Shown: piece by piece, positions 36,092 to 36,188 of the stretch
Position numbering within the stretch: position 1 is the stretch's first letter
Layout of the letters: each line of letters opens with the position of its first letter
NCBI GenBank assembly: GCA_900316415.1
Contig: ONCV01000024.1
Location: 1-36,188 of the forward strand
Reading direction: 5' to 3'
Length of the DNA stretch: 36,188 nt
Source of the DNA: an uncultured Eubacteriales bacterium
GTDB lineage: Bacteria; Bacillota; Clostridia; Christensenellales; Aristaeellaceae
Translations under genes and position numbers: made by a program
The notes under the pieces: generated by a model
What the model was told of the DNA's origin: nothing
Databases searched by the model: none
The model's input: only the letters and a program-made list of their open reading frames with translations

Positions 36092-36188
36092 ATAGGGTAG
36101 AGGGAGGGCGTTAACCCTCGCCCCTCCCATTGCACCGTACGTACCGGTCTGGTATACGGCGCTACATCGAAACATGGTTTCAAGTATT
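36092..36188 (-). mobile_element. 3' end of a group II intron (domains V and VI)
   Basis: Read on the minus strand, the last 97 bases match the end of bacterial group II introns. Domain V starts with the AGC triad in GTAGCGCCGTA (near 36163-36173) and closes with TACGGTGC, with the two-base CG bulge and the inner TACC/GGTA helix between. A GC-rich domain VI hairpin follows (GGGAGGG pairing with CCCTCCC), then the typical ending CTACCCTAT (36092-36100). The exon resumes at 36091. The rest of the intron and any reverse transcriptase lie beyond the window. It is inserted about 100 bases upstream of the EAL gene, in the same orientation. Confidence 0.8.

Overview
The window looks like a chromosomal segment of an anaerobic Gram-positive bacterium of class Clostridia. 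It is GC-rich for that group and could come from a gut or rumen lineage such as Christensenellales/Aristaeellaceae. That placement is my inference. It rests on strong AGGAGG-type ribosome binding sites, a threonyl T-box leader, a Pta plus butyrate kinase pair, a SpoIIE-type phosphatase, a CUT1 sugar ABC transporter with no local ATPase, and CotH/VTC/DUF4956 proteins. No ribosomal RNA is present to fix the taxonomy. Both edges look like repeated elements: the right edge is the 3' end of a group II intron, and the left edge is a hairpin-rich stretch resembling a mobile-element end.

Layout. 1-3.2 kb: a URO-D family protein (-), a broken two-piece gene remnant (+), a membrane diguanylate cyclase (-) and two serine tRNAs (-). 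3.3-5.5 kb: pta and butyrate kinase (-), an acyl-phosphate/ATP module. 5.7-9.0 kb: an operon (-) of a sugar isomerase-like protein, a zinc-ribbon membrane protein and a sensor SpoIIE-type phosphatase. 9.1-11.9 kb: a PRPP synthetase (-) divergent from an exported HtrA-like protease (+). 12.0-20.7 kb: a six-gene minus-strand cluster of CotH kinase with three lamin-tail domains, DUF4956 membrane protein, VTC-domain protein, PIG-L deacetylase lipoprotein, Clp-like AAA+ ATPase and an unrecognised partner. 20.7-23.6 kb: a SNF2 helicase (-). 23.7-26.8 kb: T-box/thrS, a 54-residue membrane peptide and a DUF4230 protein (+). 26.8-30.8 kb: a sugar ABC transporter (-). 31.1-36.0 kb: a broken gene remnant, a sugar-sensor/GGDEF fusion and a GAF-GGDEF-GGDEF-EAL protein (-), followed by the intron end.

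How the parts may work together. The CotH-DUF4956-VTC core is a recurrent trio that probably acts at the cell surface or membrane on phosphoryl transfer or polyphosphate. Here it is followed by an extracytoplasmic deacetylase and an AAA+ unfoldase-like protein with an overlapping partner, which makes it the best candidate for an under-described system. The second candidate is the translationally coupled pair at 31.4-36.0 kb. A LacI-type ligand-binding domain without a DNA-binding head is fused to GGDEF and paired with an EAL phosphodiesterase beside a sugar transporter, which suggests sugar-responsive c-di-GMP control. Three c-di-GMP proteins lie in 36 kb.

All family calls come from reading motifs by eye. 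No database search was made.
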